A stretch of DNA of 21,392 nt, from NCBI GenBank assembly GCA_029263035.1, contig JAJCYF010000129.1, positions 1-21,392 of the forward strand, in the 5' to 3' direction. This DNA comes from Actinomycetes bacterium. GTDB taxonomy: Bacteria > Actinomycetota > CADDZG01 > JAHWKV01. Positions 8,701 through 14,354 of this stretch are shown here, in pieces. The first letter of the stretch is position 1, and each line of letters begins with the position of its first letter. The notes under the pieces are model-generated. The model was not told the DNA's origin. It saw only the letters and a program-made list of their open reading frames with translations, and searched no databases. The position numbers were made by a program, and so were the translations under genes.

Positions 8701-8880
8701 ACACAACGGGGCGCACTGGCGGCGTTGGAGTCGGAGGAACAGTCTCTAGCGTTGAAGCGTGGATCGGCAATGACCCTGGACCAAGCCATGGAGCTAGCAA
8801 TAAACCTACTGGAGGAAGTCGGCGCCGGAGTTTCGAGCGAAGGACCGAAAGTGTTTAATCCACCGTTGCTCCCGAGCTGA
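5716..8880 (+). CDS. SARP/AfsR-like regulator with degenerate cyclase domain, NB-ARC ATPase and TPR-like tail
   Basis: 1054 residues. Residues 1-95 form an OmpR/PhoB-type winged helix and about 100-165 a short BTAD-like helical part. Residues 187-310 resemble a class III nucleotide cyclase domain without its metal aspartates. The NB-ARC module follows, with Walker A GPGGIGKT (352-359), Walker B LLLLDNAE (422-429), the RIIATSRS sensor and GIPLAIE. A long helical C-terminus is TPR-like. ATG at 5716 has SD GAAGGG just before it; an ATG at 5701 is less well placed. Such STAND regulators usually activate nearby biosynthetic genes on ligand or ATP binding. It sits 67 bases after the CMD-like gene on the same strand and is the likely regulator of that operon. 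A strong hairpin follows its stop. Confidence 0.88.
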   Translation: MELTLFGGLRVQVDGQELSLWPRGRHLLGLLALSPRVVVPADVLIFHMWPGKLPADPDGSLHELICRLRRSLGDRDRKWICRAEAGYKLDVGDDDVDVTVFPRLAVAGIALADAEPKLAVSLLRSALDRSKGALPDIAHDSFVAPRLHDLENLRGAAEARLHQLVRSRSGSHNEDPTNIRSSENRRVGISVIIEELSELALADMVAAVARCSGTVERLSGGSMTASFGGVAQALRAANRVVEILAPSGGLVGGAVVHLSPDTESSGEGSCLELAAKAPAGNIVTTTAIRRVAEMAGNRLSMHPLPEYLWQLGGPPLPTDHHSVVESPFTGRDENLIELADLLLEAPLVTLRGPGGIGKTRLASVLAASIEDRFDRVSRVDLAEADRFGGPITFIANRLGSITQPDRPILDTLIDRLSTRKMLLLLDNAEVFIDEVRRFCDAATARCSGLRIIATSRSALAAERETVYDLVSLPREDAAKLLLTLAFPGAPANQSDIREPVVVRLCDRLDGIPLAIECAAPLAVTMGGLAVLESTLTSLPDGAMLPLLDAAQGGRGRHRSIEMALVLSHRTLTADEARFFERLSCLRSTFTTRDASVALSADASGDLADSLSRLSEVSLLRSEGPNRWRMLEPIRQFAATLLLRRGEDQDQAERHGHYFVEFAERAASGLRSPDEAKWFERLTSAYPNLVAALTWAIRNGRSEDALRLTSSLHWYWAALGMNIEGASALERALQLRGGDFRIRAKALCALAHLSWWAGDPVRCESANQQALTMVLDRTAADTDLVILEAWARSGLAASRLWGGGQSAELAGHLEIAEALFTQVGDQAGLGIALGTHGAMAWHYGDDRTHLEKSQASLAACRKAGHQTMIGQMKRDCGLALGKLERFDEGRRMIHDGLRMARRLGDTGGLPMGYGFLGLLETYAGQPAEATGAFLNSLRHNREPAQKWAGIIAVAFAAERAVGSRPADCLSLCVYVAKQGEEAGIGLAPKERSKFLATQRGALAALESEEQSLALKRGSAMTLDQAMELAINLLEEVGAGVSSEGPKVFNPPLLPS

Positions 8881-8905
8881 CCGGCCGGCGCCTCGCCCAA
8901 CGCGC

Positions 8906-8941
8906 AAAGCGCCCGGGTGGAGAGGTTCACCCGGGCGCTTT
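8906..8941. terminator. strong hairpin between convergent genes, probable bidirectional terminator
   Basis: A 14-bp perfect stem joins AAAGCGCCCGGGTG (8906-8919) to its complement at 8928-8941 around an 8-base loop. The stem ends in an A/T triplet on each strand. It sits between the stop of the SARP-like gene (8880) and the convergent stop of the thioredoxin-fold gene (8952), so it can serve both. There is no long T tract. Confidence 0.8.
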
Positions 8942-8951
8942 GGCGGAGCTG

Positions 8952-9485
8952 TTACAGAACCAGGGCGCAGCCGAACGGCTCGGTGGACTCCACCGTCACG
9001 TCCAGCCCGGATGCCAGCTCCTCCACCGCTTCCTTCAGGTCGTACCGCACGGTTGCCTCCGGGCGGCGGGAGTCGGCGATCCGCCCGGAGTACCTCAGCG
9101 CCCCGGCCGCATCGAACAGGAAGACCTGCGGGGTCACGGTGGCGCCCAGCCGCCTGGCCAGCTCCGCCCCATCGTCCTTGAGGTAGGGGAAGTTGAACCC
9201 CCCGGCCTCCGCCCGCTTGATCATGCGGTCGTAGGTGTCCTCCGGCGACAGGTAGGCGTTGTTCGGATTGACCATCACTATCTGCAGGCCGAAGTGGTCG
9301 TACATCCGCTGGAGCCGGGCAAGCTCGCCGTCCCACGCCTTGGCGGTCGGGCATGCGTTGCCGGTGAAAACGAGGGCCAGGATCGCCCGGTGCTTGAACG
9401 ATTCGGCCGAGTACCGCTTGCCGTCGACTCCCAACAGGTCCTTAAAGTCGACCAATGTCGTGGTCTCTACCACGTGAGTGGTCAC
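8952..9485 (-). CDS. thioredoxin-fold protein, peroxiredoxin-like family
   Basis: 177 residues. Thioredoxin-fold features are the GNACPTAKAW motif (42-51) with single active-site cysteine C45, the cis-proline loop VTPQVF (117-122) and the following FLFD strand. The layout matches the peroxiredoxin-like/AhpC-TSA-related family whose usual motif is CNHCPxVK; the first cysteine is replaced by Gly here. A second cysteine, C173, is near the C-terminus (FGCALVL), where family members often carry one and where it could act as a resolving cysteine. Start is GTG at 9485, 4 bases after the upstream stop, with GAGGT overlapping that gene's end. It is last in the four-gene operon. A redox role is likely; the substrate is unknown. 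Confidence 0.8.
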   Translation of the reverse strand: MTTHVVETTTLVDFKDLLGVDGKRYSAESFKHRAILALVFTGNACPTAKAWDGELARLQRMYDHFGLQIVMVNPNNAYLSPEDTYDRMIKRAEAGGFNFPYLKDDGAELARRLGATVTPQVFLFDAAGALRYSGRIADSRRPEATVRYDLKEAVEELASGLDVTVESTEPFGCALVL

Positions 9486-9489
9486 CGGA

Positions 9490-10896
9490 TTACCTCTTCG
9501 CCTCGGCGCGGTTGCTGAAGACCGCGTTGCGAAAGGTGGAGCGCCACGTCATCCGTCCACCGGACTCCTTCTGTGGGCGGGTGGACCGCTCCGGCGCCCG
9601 GTAGGCCGGGGTGGGTGCCTCTTCGGGTGCGCTATCCACCGGCGCAGGATCCGGAAACCGGCCGCCGGCGCCTGAGCGCCGTTCCGGTGCCCAGCGAACC
9701 GAGCTTGGGGGTTCCGGCAGGCGGCTTCCGGTCACCGCAGCCGGGACCGGCACCCTGCCGCCGGCCGAGGGGCCGGCAAACCGGTCCGGGAAGTGCTGCA
9801 CCAGGCCGGCCGACAGGGCGCCGGACATGGTGAGGATCTCGGTCATGATGTCGTCGAAGTAGCGGACATCGGCTTCCCAGTCCTCCTCGAACCGGGCCTG
9901 GACCTCGTTGAGCGTGAGGAACAGGTGCTGTCCCAGCAGGTCCTGCACATCGGCCAGCGGCCAATGCGGGTTGAGGGCGTTGAGGTAACCGGCGATGTGG
10001 GCTGCGTTCTGGCTCCAGCGGGCCTCGAGCTCCTCGAACGGCTCGCCGAACTGCTTGTTGTGGGCCAGGCCCACCATCTCGGCGGCAATCAGGATGTGCT
10101 GCTTGAGGTGAGCGGTCAGTCCTGCCCCAGCCTGCTCGCCGTAGAACGGCACGATTGCGTTGCCGATGTCTTCCTGATTGCGGAGCAGACGCTCGGCGGC
10201 GGGGCCGGCATCATCGGATCCGGCCAGCCCGGCGACGATGTAGTTGCGGGTCCAAAAAACGTGGTCCGACCACAGGCGGTCCATCGCCCGGCGCAACCCC
10301 CAGGCAGGGTCGTCCGAGGCGGGATCGTCAAAGCGGTCGGAAAACTGCTTGACGATGCCGGCCGCCAGGGCGTCGGAGAGGGTAAGCAACTCGGTCATGA
10401 TGTCGTCAAAGGCGGCGATGTCCTTCGTCCAGTCCTTGGTCAGCCGGGCGACGACCTCTCCCCGGGTCAGCTCCAGGTGCTGGGCGATCAGATCGTGCAC
10501 GTCACGCTTGTCCCAGTTGGGGTTGGCGTTGCCCAGGAATTCTGCGATGTCGACCGCGTTGCGGTCCCACTTGCCGTCCGCCTCGCCGAACGCTTCGTGG
10601 TCACCGGCCATTGCGGCTGCCACCAGGTCGACCGCGATGAGGATGTGCTGCTTGAGAAGGTCGGTCAGGCCGGCGCCGGCAGCCTCGCCGTACAGCGGGA
10701 CGATGGCGTTGCCGATGTCCTCCTGGTTGCGAAGGAGGCGCCCGGCTGCCGCGCCTGCGTCGGGGCTGCCGGCGATCGCTGCTACGACGTACTCCCGGGT
10801 CCAGTTGGCGTGGTCGGTCCACAGGCGGTGCAGCGCTTGCTGCAGTGACTGGTGGGTGCGCAGGGTGGGGGCGGGAATGGTGTCGGTGGGATTCAT
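9490..10896 (-). CDS. uncharacterised protein with two tandem helical domains and Pro-rich tail
   Basis: 468 residues made of two clear copies of one domain (about 20-189 and 203-373, offset about 183) and a Pro/Arg/Ser-rich disordered tail (about 376-468). Each copy contains LW.DH..WTR, RLLRNQEDIGNAIVP.YGE.AGAGLT, L.QHILIA, QHL.LT and FDDIMTE. Three histidines (H29, H84, H140 in copy one; H212, H267, H324 in copy two) and several acidic residues are conserved between copies, compatible with a metal-binding helical bundle, but that is inference. Single-domain relatives exist as uncharacterised proteins in other bacteria, to my knowledge. ATG at 10896 has SD AGGAGAG. It lies between the peptide-repeat gene and the thioredoxin-fold gene in one operon. 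Confidence 0.85.
   Translation of the reverse strand: MNPTDTIPAPTLRTHQSLQQALHRLWTDHANWTREYVVAAIAGSPDAGAAAGRLLRNQEDIGNAIVPLYGEAAGAGLTDLLKQHILIAVDLVAAAMAGDHEAFGEADGKWDRNAVDIAEFLGNANPNWDKRDVHDLIAQHLELTRGEVVARLTKDWTKDIAAFDDIMTELLTLSDALAAGIVKQFSDRFDDPASDDPAWGLRRAMDRLWSDHVFWTRNYIVAGLAGSDDAGPAAERLLRNQEDIGNAIVPFYGEQAGAGLTAHLKQHILIAAEMVGLAHNKQFGEPFEELEARWSQNAAHIAGYLNALNPHWPLADVQDLLGQHLFLTLNEVQARFEEDWEADVRYFDDIMTEILTMSGALSAGLVQHFPDRFAGPSAGGRVPVPAAVTGSRLPEPPSSVRWAPERRSGAGGRFPDPAPVDSAPEEAPTPAYRAPERSTRPQKESGGRMTWRSTFRNAVFSNRAEAKR
9778..10839 (-). repeat. intragenic tandem domain duplication
   Basis: Copy one is encoded by about 10330-10839 and copy two by about 9778-10290. The protein copies stay in register over about 170 residues with almost no gaps. 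Motifs such as NQEDIGNAIVP are identical in both. Confidence 0.85.
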
Positions 10897-10930
10897 CGAA
10901 CTATCTCTCCTATAACGGGGGGCTTAACGA

Positions 10931-11197
10931 CTAGCGGTCTGCCTTGGGGGTGGGCATCCTCAACCCGCCGGGGATGTTGATCCCCTGGCCGGAGGAGCCG
11001 CCGAAGGTGATGTGCTTTTCTGCTCCGACGGTTTGCGGGGCCGGCTTGCGGACCGGCGGGGCGTGCCGGGCGTGGGACTCGTGGGGGACGACCACCGGAG
11101 CCCTCAGGCCGCCGGGGATGTTGACCCCGTTGGATGTATGTCCGCCAAAAGTCACATGCTTTTCGGCGCCGATGAATTCGTGATCGCCCTGCGTCAT
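10931..11197 (-). CDS. small protein with two copies of a conserved peptide motif
   Basis: 88 residues of low complexity, with two 25-residue copies at 10-34 and 58-82. Both read GAEKH(V/I)TFGG, then four variable residues, then G(V/I)NIPGGLR and P. 18 of 25 positions are identical. The copies are joined by a His/Pro-rich linker (VVVPHESHARHAPPVRKPA). There is no signal peptide, membrane segment or cysteine. ATG at 11197 overlaps the end of the upstream zinc-knuckle gene (ATGA) and uses that gene's internal GGAGG, so the two are translationally coupled. The next gene starts 34 bases downstream. Function is not recognised. The repeated motif may be a docking peptide, and the downstream protein also has two repeats. 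Confidence 0.8.
   Translation of the reverse strand: MTQGDHEFIGAEKHVTFGGHTSNGVNIPGGLRAPVVVPHESHARHAPPVRKPAPQTVGAEKHITFGGSSGQGINIPGGLRMPTPKADR
10952..11170 (-). repeat. two copies of a 25-residue coding repeat
   Basis: The copies are encoded at 11096-11170 and 10952-11026, 144 bases apart. The differences are mostly conservative (Val/Ile) or in the four-residue centre, suggesting selection on the peptide rather than recent DNA duplication. Confidence 0.85.
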
Positions 11198-11415
11198 CGC
11201 ATTGCACCTCCCTGAACTGAGTGCTCCGCAAGCCTGGTCGCGCGGTTGCGCGGAGGCCGGCCGGGGCGCTTATGAACGAAACAGAGGTCGTTGGAGTTGT
11301 AGATCGAGAGCGTCGTGCGGCAGCCGGGTTCGGCGCATGTGCGGCCGGCGGCGAAGGCCTTGACCGTCCGAGGGTTGGTTCCGATGCGGTAGCCGTGGGA
11401 AACAACGCTGCTCAT
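11194..11415 (-). CDS. CCCH zinc-knuckle microprotein
   Basis: 73 residues. A single putative zinc site has pattern C27-x4-C32-x12-C45-x2-H48 (CAEPGC, LSIYN, LCFVHK), flanked by basic stretches (RTVKAF; KRPGRPPRNRATR). The LSxYN/LCxxH arrangement is common in small actinobacterial proteins of unknown role. The basic tail could contact nucleic acid, which is inference. ATG at 11415 has a near-perfect SD, AGGAGG, about 6 bases upstream. It is the first gene of a four-gene operon, and its stop overlaps the next start. It could be a transcriptional or assembly factor for the operon. Confidence 0.75.
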   Translation of the reverse strand: MSSVVSHGYRIGTNPRTVKAFAAGRTCAEPGCRTTLSIYNSNDLCFVHKRPGRPPRNRATRLAEHSVQGGAMR

Positions 11416-11424
11416 CTCGTCCTC

Positions 11425-11508
11425 CTAAAACCCAATCGCGTTTCCTTTAGAGACTAGGCGCGTTGAGAACGCTAAGCAAGCGGTTTAACTAAGTATTTTG
11501 GGTTTTAG
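11425..11508. promoter_or_regulatory. upstream region of the zinc-knuckle operon with nested inverted repeats
   Basis: An 11-bp perfect inverted repeat has CTAAAACCCAA at 11425-11435 and its complement at 11498-11508. Inside it is a smaller dyad, GCGTT-GAG-AACGC, at 11460-11472. The outer left arm touches the SD of the gene starting at 11415, so a long hairpin could hide the ribosome site, or the arms could be paired operators. The rest of 11436-11599 is AT-richer than its surroundings and should contain the operon promoter; I could not fix the -10/-35. Confidence 0.45.
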
Positions 11509-11599
11509 AATCAAATCCCCGTAAACGAATGCGAAGGAGCATTACCTGGCCGGACTCGCGAATTGGGTGACGCCCAACCAGCAAACAGATGTGTGTCCG

Positions 11600-13156
11600 T
11601 TAGCTAGGGTCGGTCATCGACCTAAGTGTCGATACGAACCACCTGTCGCGCAGAACCGAAATAATAGCTAGCTGTTCCCATGCTCGGTCTGATCGAGCGA
11701 GTAAATACGATTCCGGATTTCGCCGATGATGTGGTGCGCTGATCCAGCCAGTGGTGGGGTTCCAATACTCGTCGTAGGGCACGTTTAGCTCTCGGGTGAC
11801 GGAGGCGCCGTCGCGTAGGTACTGATCGCGGTTATCTGGAACCTCAAGAATTTCGCAAATGATATCGACAGCCATGAACTCATTTCGAAGTGAGTTGAAG
11901 ACTTGGGATCGCTCGTAAATTGAGGCTAGGTCCAAGAGGGCTGAAGCCACGAGCGAGGTCGATCTTGAATTGAGAGAAACATGCTCTAGAGGTCCTCCGA
12001 GGAGATAGTTAATCTCAGTTGCGGGGTCGCTATCTAAACCCGCTAGGCCTTCGTATCTTTCGTAATAGTCGGCGACCCAAGCCCCCACTTTCATTGCCCA
12101 CGTGTCGAAAGCTTCGGGGTCGCAACGCCCCAGAACCAGCCCGAATGGTAAGAGTGAAGCAGCCCAGTTATCAGATATCGGATGCGCCGCACCGGGCTGA
12201 CTTCGAGCCAGCTCGACTAAAAAGGTCTCCACCGCCTCAACTGATGGGTTCAGTTCTCGGCGGAAGCGTATCGCGAGCAAACTAATTAATTCAGCCACAC
12301 GCAAACAGCGAACTGGATAGGTCGCGAAAGTAGCAAATTCGTTCGTACCCTCAAGCAAGGAATCACCATTGGTAGAACCAATCTGCTCCCAAATCTGAGT
12401 TACGTATTCTTCGAATAGGCGGCCCGCCGAATCAATAAGGGCTTCTGACGCGTCTGTTCGATTGTCATGAGACCTCCAAAGGAGGCTTCGTAGCCAGCAA
12501 AGAGATGTTAACGCGGCAAGATCGAGACGATTCAACTTCCGCAACCTATTGCCAATAATGCTGGCGTGGATCCCTGACTCGAAGAGAGGGATGTCTTCCG
12601 ATAGCCATAGCCGCGAAAACTGCTCCAGACTTGAGGGGCTAAGTCTGCCTCCGCTTATTTCGCCAACAATCGCTAGAAGATCAGTATTCAATGATCCCTC
12701 TAGCCCTAACTCAGGGCTAGCAGTGAGCATGTTTATGAGCGTTTCGCGATCCCAAACTTCGAAGAGTCCTTCTTTTTTCTGCTGAACGTGCCGGCCGTAC
12801 TCCTGAGCACTCAGAGCTGCTCCCCCTACAAGCCGACCCGTCGTTACCAGAACCCCGACCCTTGGCAGGTACTTGTCGAAGTTGGGATGGGCCAAGTCGT
12901 CAGTGATCAGCTCATCAACCTGGGGCTTAATTCCTCGCCATTCAGTCAGACCGAGATTTCCTGCCTTCGACTGAAATACGAACTGCTCAGGAGCATCTTT
13001 TGCCTTCTTCGCGATGAAATCCTTACCAAATTCAAATTGCCCGTGTAGGAAATGAATGTCATAGAAACCCTGGTCCCTCAGAATGCCCATGAAAGGTGAA
13101 TCAAATTCCCGCTCAGTCAGTGTCTCGAGGTAATTGCCTAGTACGTCGGCGAGCAA
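11600..13156 (-). CDS. large protein with N-terminal Mrr-like restriction endonuclease fold
   Basis: 518 residues. The N-terminal 110 residues fit a PD-(D/E)xK-type nuclease of the Mrr branch: GKDFIA (44-49) supplies the Asp (D46), FVFQSK (59-64) the QxK pair (Q62, K64), then a GVLVTTGR strand (101-108). Residues from about 150 onward are mostly helical, with no motif I recognise, and may sense a trigger or bind a partner. The start is TTG at 13156 with SD GAAGGG about 7 bases upstream; the frame overlaps the 198-residue gene by 44 bases, so the two are coupled. The base composition is visibly AT-richer than flanking genes. A DNA-targeting defence or restriction role is inferred from the fold and context. 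Confidence 0.75.
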   Translation of the reverse strand: MLADVLGNYLETLTEREFDSPFMGILRDQGFYDIHFLHGQFEFGKDFIAKKAKDAPEQFVFQSKAGNLGLTEWRGIKPQVDELITDDLAHPNFDKYLPRVGVLVTTGRLVGGAALSAQEYGRHVQQKKEGLFEVWDRETLINMLTASPELGLEGSLNTDLLAIVGEISGGRLSPSSLEQFSRLWLSEDIPLFESGIHASIIGNRLRKLNRLDLAALTSLCWLRSLLWRSHDNRTDASEALIDSAGRLFEEYVTQIWEQIGSTNGDSLLEGTNEFATFATYPVRCLRVAELISLLAIRFRRELNPSVEAVETFLVELARSQPGAAHPISDNWAASLLPFGLVLGRCDPEAFDTWAMKVGAWVADYYERYEGLAGLDSDPATEINYLLGGPLEHVSLNSRSTSLVASALLDLASIYERSQVFNSLRNEFMAVDIICEILEVPDNRDQYLRDGASVTRELNVPYDEYWNPTTGWISAPHHRRNPESYLLARSDRAWEQLAIISVLRDRWFVSTLRSMTDPS

Positions 13157-13709
13157 GCCAATCCCTTCGCTTCTTTTCGATTATTGCTTCGTGTCGCTCA
13201 TTCTGTGCTTTGGTGGGAGGTGGAAGACTTCGGAGCTTTTCAGCGGTAGTGGGATGCATCACCAGGGTGGGAAGGCGTGGCGATTCATCGTCGTTGAAGG
13301 TGATTTCAACCGCTTCTAAAGCATCCATTATGGAGTCGTGGTTCAACTCTCCATCGGTGTTAATGGTTTGGCCGGCTGCGTCGCATACATCGGAAATGCT
13401 CTTGAAAAATTGAGGCATTAGACTAGCGAGTCCCGAGTCGGCGGCCTCTTCCATCGCGGCATAGAGCATGTCGAACCGTCCATCAAGGATTTCTTGAGGG
13501 TTGATGCTGAACTTCGATTCGACCTGCATTGGCGCGGTCTCGACGACAGCATCCGACGCAACCGTAACCCGATTAATTGGCAGTTCATCGACCGTTTCTA
13601 TCTGGATCATTTGCAACAATGGACTCTTGCTACGCATCAGCGCGCTAACCGCCTGGCCAAAGAATTGCCTACCGGCGATTTCGTATTCGGGAAGCGGAAA
13701 CATAGGCAC
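13113..13709 (-). CDS. hypothetical protein coupled to the Mrr-like nuclease gene
   Basis: 198 residues, not recognised. An N-terminal beta-rich part (about 1-70), an acidic helical middle (FDMLYAAMEEAADSGLASL) and a segment ELNHDSIMDALEAVEI followed by LPTLVMHP are visible. It ends in a basic helical tail rich in Arg (EKKRRDWLARRRTRQL). The LPTLVMHP stretch faintly recalls HK97-type capsid or encapsulin proteins, but too weakly to name it. Start is GTG at 13709 or ATG at 13703; neither has a clear SD. It begins 39 bases after the bldD-like stop, leaving little room for a promoter, and its 3' end overlaps the nuclease gene by 44 bases. It is probably the partner, regulator or target-recognition subunit of the nuclease. 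Confidence 0.7.
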   Translation of the reverse strand: MPMFPLPEYEIAGRQFFGQAVSALMRSKSPLLQMIQIETVDELPINRVTVASDAVVETAPMQVESKFSINPQEILDGRFDMLYAAMEEAADSGLASLMPQFFKSISDVCDAAGQTINTDGELNHDSIMDALEAVEITFNDDESPRLPTLVMHPTTAEKLRSLPPPTKAQNERHEAIIEKKRRDWLARRRTRQLPRDTD

Positions 13710-13748
13710 AAATCGTCAAATACTAGTCGTCGCTTACTGATGGGCGCC

Positions 13749-14219
13749 TTAGCTCGCTTTGACGCCCAACTCCTCTATCCGCTGCGCCAGCTCGTCCAGC
13801 GACAGGTCCAGCACGGAAGCCAGAACCCGGAGGTCGTCGCTGCGGATTGTCAGGACCTTGCCGTTGAAGTCGTTGCGGCGGATCTGAACCAGGTTCAGGT
13901 AGCGCTGCAGGACCATTCCGTCCGGGTCGTCGCTCTGCTCCAGCTGGCGCAGGTCGATGCGCAGCTTCTCCAGGCTCATCTCCAGAGGAATCTCCGTCTT
14001 GTCCCCGCTGCGGGGCAGAAGGTGGTCTACCGGCACCTGGTACAGGCGCGCCAGGCGCTCCAGGCGGGGCACCGAGATGCTTCGCTCCCCACGCTCGTAG
14101 GCGCCCAGGACCGATGCTTTGAACTCCATTTTCGAAGCGCTTTGGACGTCGTGAAGGGACAGGCCTTTTTGGAGTCGGATGTTGCGAAGGCGCTCCCCGA
14201 CCATCGATGCGTAACTCAT
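13749..14219 (-). CDS. bldD: BldD-family transcriptional regulator
   Basis: 156 residues. An XRE helix-turn-helix at about 7-68 (GLSLHDVQSASK, GAYERGERSISVPRL) is followed by a C-terminal domain, QRYLNLVQIRRNDFNGKVLTIRSDDLRVLA. In Streptomyces BldD, c-di-GMP is bound by the pattern RGD-x8-RQDD. Here it reads RND (115-117)-x8-RSDD (126-129), so the Arg and Asp residues are kept while Gly and Gln change. In actinomycetes BldD-c-di-GMP represses developmental genes; its role here is inferred. ATG at 14219 has a GGGGGG SD. Two near-consensus BldD boxes lie upstream, suggesting autoregulation. Confidence 0.85.
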   Translation of the reverse strand: MSYASMVGERLRNIRLQKGLSLHDVQSASKMEFKASVLGAYERGERSISVPRLERLARLYQVPVDHLLPRSGDKTEIPLEMSLEKLRIDLRQLEQSDDPDGMVLQRYLNLVQIRRNDFNGKVLTIRSDDLRVLASVLDLSLDELAQRIEELGVKAS

Positions 14220-14261
14220 GTAGGCAAACCCCCCATCCCCGCACTTCTTAACAATGCGTGG

Positions 14262-14316
14262 TCACAAAGCGTGACCGCATACCCGCCCTGCTACCACCCT
14301 ATGTGACTCTACGTCA
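14262..14316. promoter_or_regulatory. two BldD-box-like operators upstream of bldD
   Basis: The published BldD box, from memory, is TNACNC(A/T)GNGTNA. TCACAAAGCGTGA at 14262-14274 and TGACTCTACGTCA at 14304-14316 each match all fixed positions but one. Their centres are 42 bp apart, about four helical turns. The first is extended by outer ATGC/GCAT arms (14254-14257, 14277-14280). Both lie 43-97 bases upstream of the bldD start. A possible -10 (GTTAAG) near 14247-14252 would put the first box over the -35. Confidence 0.65.
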
Positions 14317-14354
14317 CTTTGCCGGATTTGCCTAGCGGGGATGTGAAAAGGCGT

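Noticed and set aside
9793..10848. 351-codon plus-strand frame with apparent internal repeats
   Set aside because: The repeats mirror the real domain duplication on the minus strand; composition and lack of an SD mark it as a shadow.
10931..11197. Peptide-repeat microprotein as a RiPP precursor
   Set aside because: No modifying enzyme (radical SAM, YcaO, LanM-like, protease) lies nearby, and the repeats lack Cys and are poor in Ser/Thr. It remains possible but is not supported.
11608..11622. GGTCG/CGACC hairpin at the 3' end of the nuclease gene as a terminator
   Set aside because: It lies inside the coding region, has only a 5-bp stem and no T tract follows.
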